DNA of 9,307 nt. Source: Glaciecola sp. UBA1851. GTDB taxonomy: Bacteria > Pseudomonadota > Gammaproteobacteria > Enterobacterales > Alteromonadaceae. Under the pieces are notes generated by a model that saw only the letters and a program-made list of their open reading frames with translations, did no database searches and had not been told where the DNA came from. Numbering within the stretch: the stretch's first letter is position 1; each line of letters begins with the position of its first letter. Positions 8,172-9,307 of this stretch are shown piece after piece. The position numbers and the translations under genes are program-made. The DNA lies in NCBI GenBank assembly GCA_002338515.1, contig DDIL01000125.1:1-9307 (forward strand). The letters are read 5' to 3'.

Positions 8172-8456
8172 ATGAACCAATCAGAGATACAAGATATTAT
8201 TTATCAAGCAATAGAAATGGCAAACAACGTACGAGAAGACGATAAGCAAATTCCAAAAGGCGTTGACACTGCGCTATATACTAAAGATGGCCACCTTGAT
8301 TCTATGGGGCTTGTTGGTTTCTTAATAGATGTTGAAGAGTTATTCCTTGATGAAGATATACAAATTGCGCTAAGCGATGAAAAAGCTATGTCACAAAAGA
8401 ATAGTCCATTTAAGACCGTTCAAACGCTTACAGATTATATTGAAACGTTACTTTAA
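8172..8456 (+). CDS. Acyl carrier protein (specialised, 94 residues)
   Basis: This is a small acidic carrier protein expected to hold an acyl group on 4'-phosphopantetheine. Helix one is at about 3-19. LDSMGLVGFLIDVEE has Ser44 in the DSM motif, matching the DSL/DSM phosphopantetheine site at the start of helix two. After the acidic FLDEDIQI segment there is a longer than usual loop (SDEKAMSQKNSPF, 68-80) before the last helix (VQTLTDYIETLL). It is somewhat longer than the roughly 78 residues of housekeeping AcpP and its sequence is clearly different, which points to a dedicated pathway. It lies 44 bp after the lyase-like gene and 11 bp before the SDR. Its cognate partners are likely the SDR and the downstream ligase. 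A weak AGAGAG ribosome binding site lies just before the ATG. Confidence 0.88.
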   Translation: MNQSEIQDIIYQAIEMANNVREDDKQIPKGVDTALYTKDGHLDSMGLVGFLIDVEELFLDEDIQIALSDEKAMSQKNSPFKTVQTLTDYIETLL

Positions 8457-8467
8457 GAAGAATACCT

Positions 8468-9184
8468 ATGACCACAGATGCATCTAGTAAAACTCTTTTA
8501 ATAACCGGAGCAAGTAAAGGTTTAGGTAAAGTAATAGCCGAATACTACTTGGATAAAGGATGGAGCGTATTTGGTTGTGCACGTTCAGAATCGCAAATTG
8601 AGCATGATAATTACCAGCACTTTCAATTAGACATTACTAGCCCTGAACAAGTTGCGACACTTTTTAAAGATATCAGAAAGTATACTAAACACCTCAATGC
8701 ATTGATAAATAATGCGGGTATTGCAAGTATGAATGCTTTTGCATTAACGCCGTCTCATACTTTCGAAAAAGTGTTTGCTACTAATGTGCATGGTACGTTT
8801 CTATTCTGCCAAAAAGCTTTAGGTATGTTAAAGAGAGCAAATTCGTCATGTATTATCAATATGACGACTGTTGCGGTTCCATTGCAATTAGAAGGTGAAG
8901 CGGTTTATGCTGCGAGCAAGAGTGCGGTAGAGACGCTTACTCAGATAATAGCGAAAGAATATGGCGTGTTTAATATCAGGTGTAATGCAATTGGTCCATC
9001 TCCAATTCAAACTAATTTAATTAGAAGTGTGCCTAAAGACAAAATTGATAAACTTATTGATCATCAAGCAATTAAAGAGATGGCTACGCCTGAAGATGTG
9101 ACTAACTTAGTTGATTTCTTTTTGAGCCCGGCAAGCAAGATGATTACTGGTCAAATAATTTATTTGGGAGGTATTTCAAAATGA
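8468..9184 (+). CDS. Short-chain dehydrogenase/reductase (FabG-like SDR)
   Basis: This is a classical SDR of 238 residues, likely a 3-oxoacyl-[ACP] reductase or similar keto/hydroxy-acyl oxidoreductase acting on the neighbouring carrier protein. The cofactor-binding TGASKGLG is at 13-20, NNAG at 81-84, Asn106 at the structural Asn site, and Tyr147 with Lys151 in YAASK. Arg39, shortly after beta-strand two, hints at NADPH preference. Thirteen residues before Tyr147, where FabG has its catalytic Ser, there is Thr134 (preceded by Thr133). Thr keeps a hydroxyl, so activity is plausible, but the change is unusual. The C-terminal part has IGPSPIQTNL and TGQIIYLGG, as in FabG-like members. The ribosome binding site AAGAAG (8455-8460) overlaps the stop of the carrier-protein gene. 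The stop codon overlaps the next start by ATGA. Confidence 0.9.
   Translation: MTTDASSKTLLITGASKGLGKVIAEYYLDKGWSVFGCARSESQIEHDNYQHFQLDITSPEQVATLFKDIRKYTKHLNALINNAGIASMNAFALTPSHTFEKVFATNVHGTFLFCQKALGMLKRANSSCIINMTTVAVPLQLEGEAVYAASKSAVETLTQIIAKEYGVFNIRCNAIGPSPIQTNLIRSVPKDKIDKLIDHQAIKEMATPEDVTNLVDFFLSPASKMITGQIIYLGGISK
9166..9171 (+). promoter_or_regulatory. Strong Shine-Dalgarno site for the ligase-like gene
   Basis: GGGAGG lies 9 bases before the ATG at 9181, inside the end of the SDR gene. It is the strongest ribosome binding site in the window and supports the partial gene that follows. Confidence 0.65.
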
Positions 9185-9307
9185 TTGAATTTTTCATGCA
9201 AAAGATGCGCGAAAATCCAGATAACGAAGCAATTTTGTCTTCAAAGTTTAAACTCACCTGTGCACAACTGTTAAAGCAAACTGAAGAATTCGGTAAGTGG
9301 TTAGTAA
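9181..9307 (+). CDS. Probable AMP-forming acyl-CoA/acyl-ACP ligase, N-terminus (3' partial)
   Basis: The frame opens with an ATG overlapping the SDR stop (ATGA) and stays open to the window end, giving 42 codons. The sequence (IEFFMQKMRENPDNEAIL, then a short beta segment, then TCAQLLKQTEEFGKWL) matches the usual start of AMP-binding enzymes: an amphipathic helix, NP-D-x-A-I, a strand, and the (Y/T)xxLxxx helix. If right, it would activate a carboxylic acid as an acyl-adenylate and load it on CoA or on the carrier protein encoded 0.7 kb upstream. None of the catalytic A-motifs (for example the Thr-Ser-Gly-rich P-loop) is within the window, so the assignment rests on the N-terminal pattern and on the neighbours. 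Confidence 0.68.
   Translation, partial: MIEFFMQKMRENPDNEAILSSKFKLTCAQLLKQTEEFGKWLV

Overview
The window is a densely packed, all plus-strand part of an exopolysaccharide (EPS) biosynthesis locus of the exosortase A (XrtA/PEP-CTERM) type. The DNA is AT-rich and the proteins look gammaproteobacterial. A low-GC marine member of the Alteromonadales or a relative is my best guess, but no marker gene here fixes the taxon. No tRNA, rRNA, CRISPR array, insertion sequence or phage gene was seen.

Bases 1-3660 hold the XrtA core. A polyprenyl-phosphate sugar transferase, cut at its 5' end by the window edge, starts glycan assembly. It is followed after 3 bp by an XrtA-type NodB-fold polysaccharide deacetylase, and after another 3 bp by exosortase A with a fused C-terminal EpsI-like domain. 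The near-zero spacing and Shine-Dalgarno sites lying in the preceding genes indicate one translationally coupled operon. The glycosyltransferase and FemAB-like genes often found between deacetylase and exosortase are absent here.

Bases 3661-3750 form the longest non-coding stretch (90 bp). It carries two short inverted repeats and separates the core from an accessory set.

Bases 3751-9307 hold that set: a membrane-anchored left-handed beta-helix (hexapeptide) transferase, an acyltransferase-3 family membrane protein, a large protein of the YetA / exo-rhamnogalacturonan-lyase-like (RIFT barrel, PL26-related) type without a visible signal peptide, an acyl carrier protein, a short-chain dehydrogenase/reductase (SDR), and the first 42 codons of what looks like an AMP-forming acyl-CoA/acyl-ACP ligase that runs off the end.

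My working model is that the ligase, carrier protein and SDR make and reduce a dedicated acyl group. One or both acyltransferases would then put it on the polysaccharide built by the core genes, while the lyase-like protein trims or modifies the glycan. The family assignments are fairly secure; the joint pathway is inferred. The most noteworthy points are the acyl-decoration cassette inside an XrtA locus, the apparently cytoplasmic lyase-like protein in a biosynthetic operon, and the Thr in the SDR where the catalytic Ser is expected.
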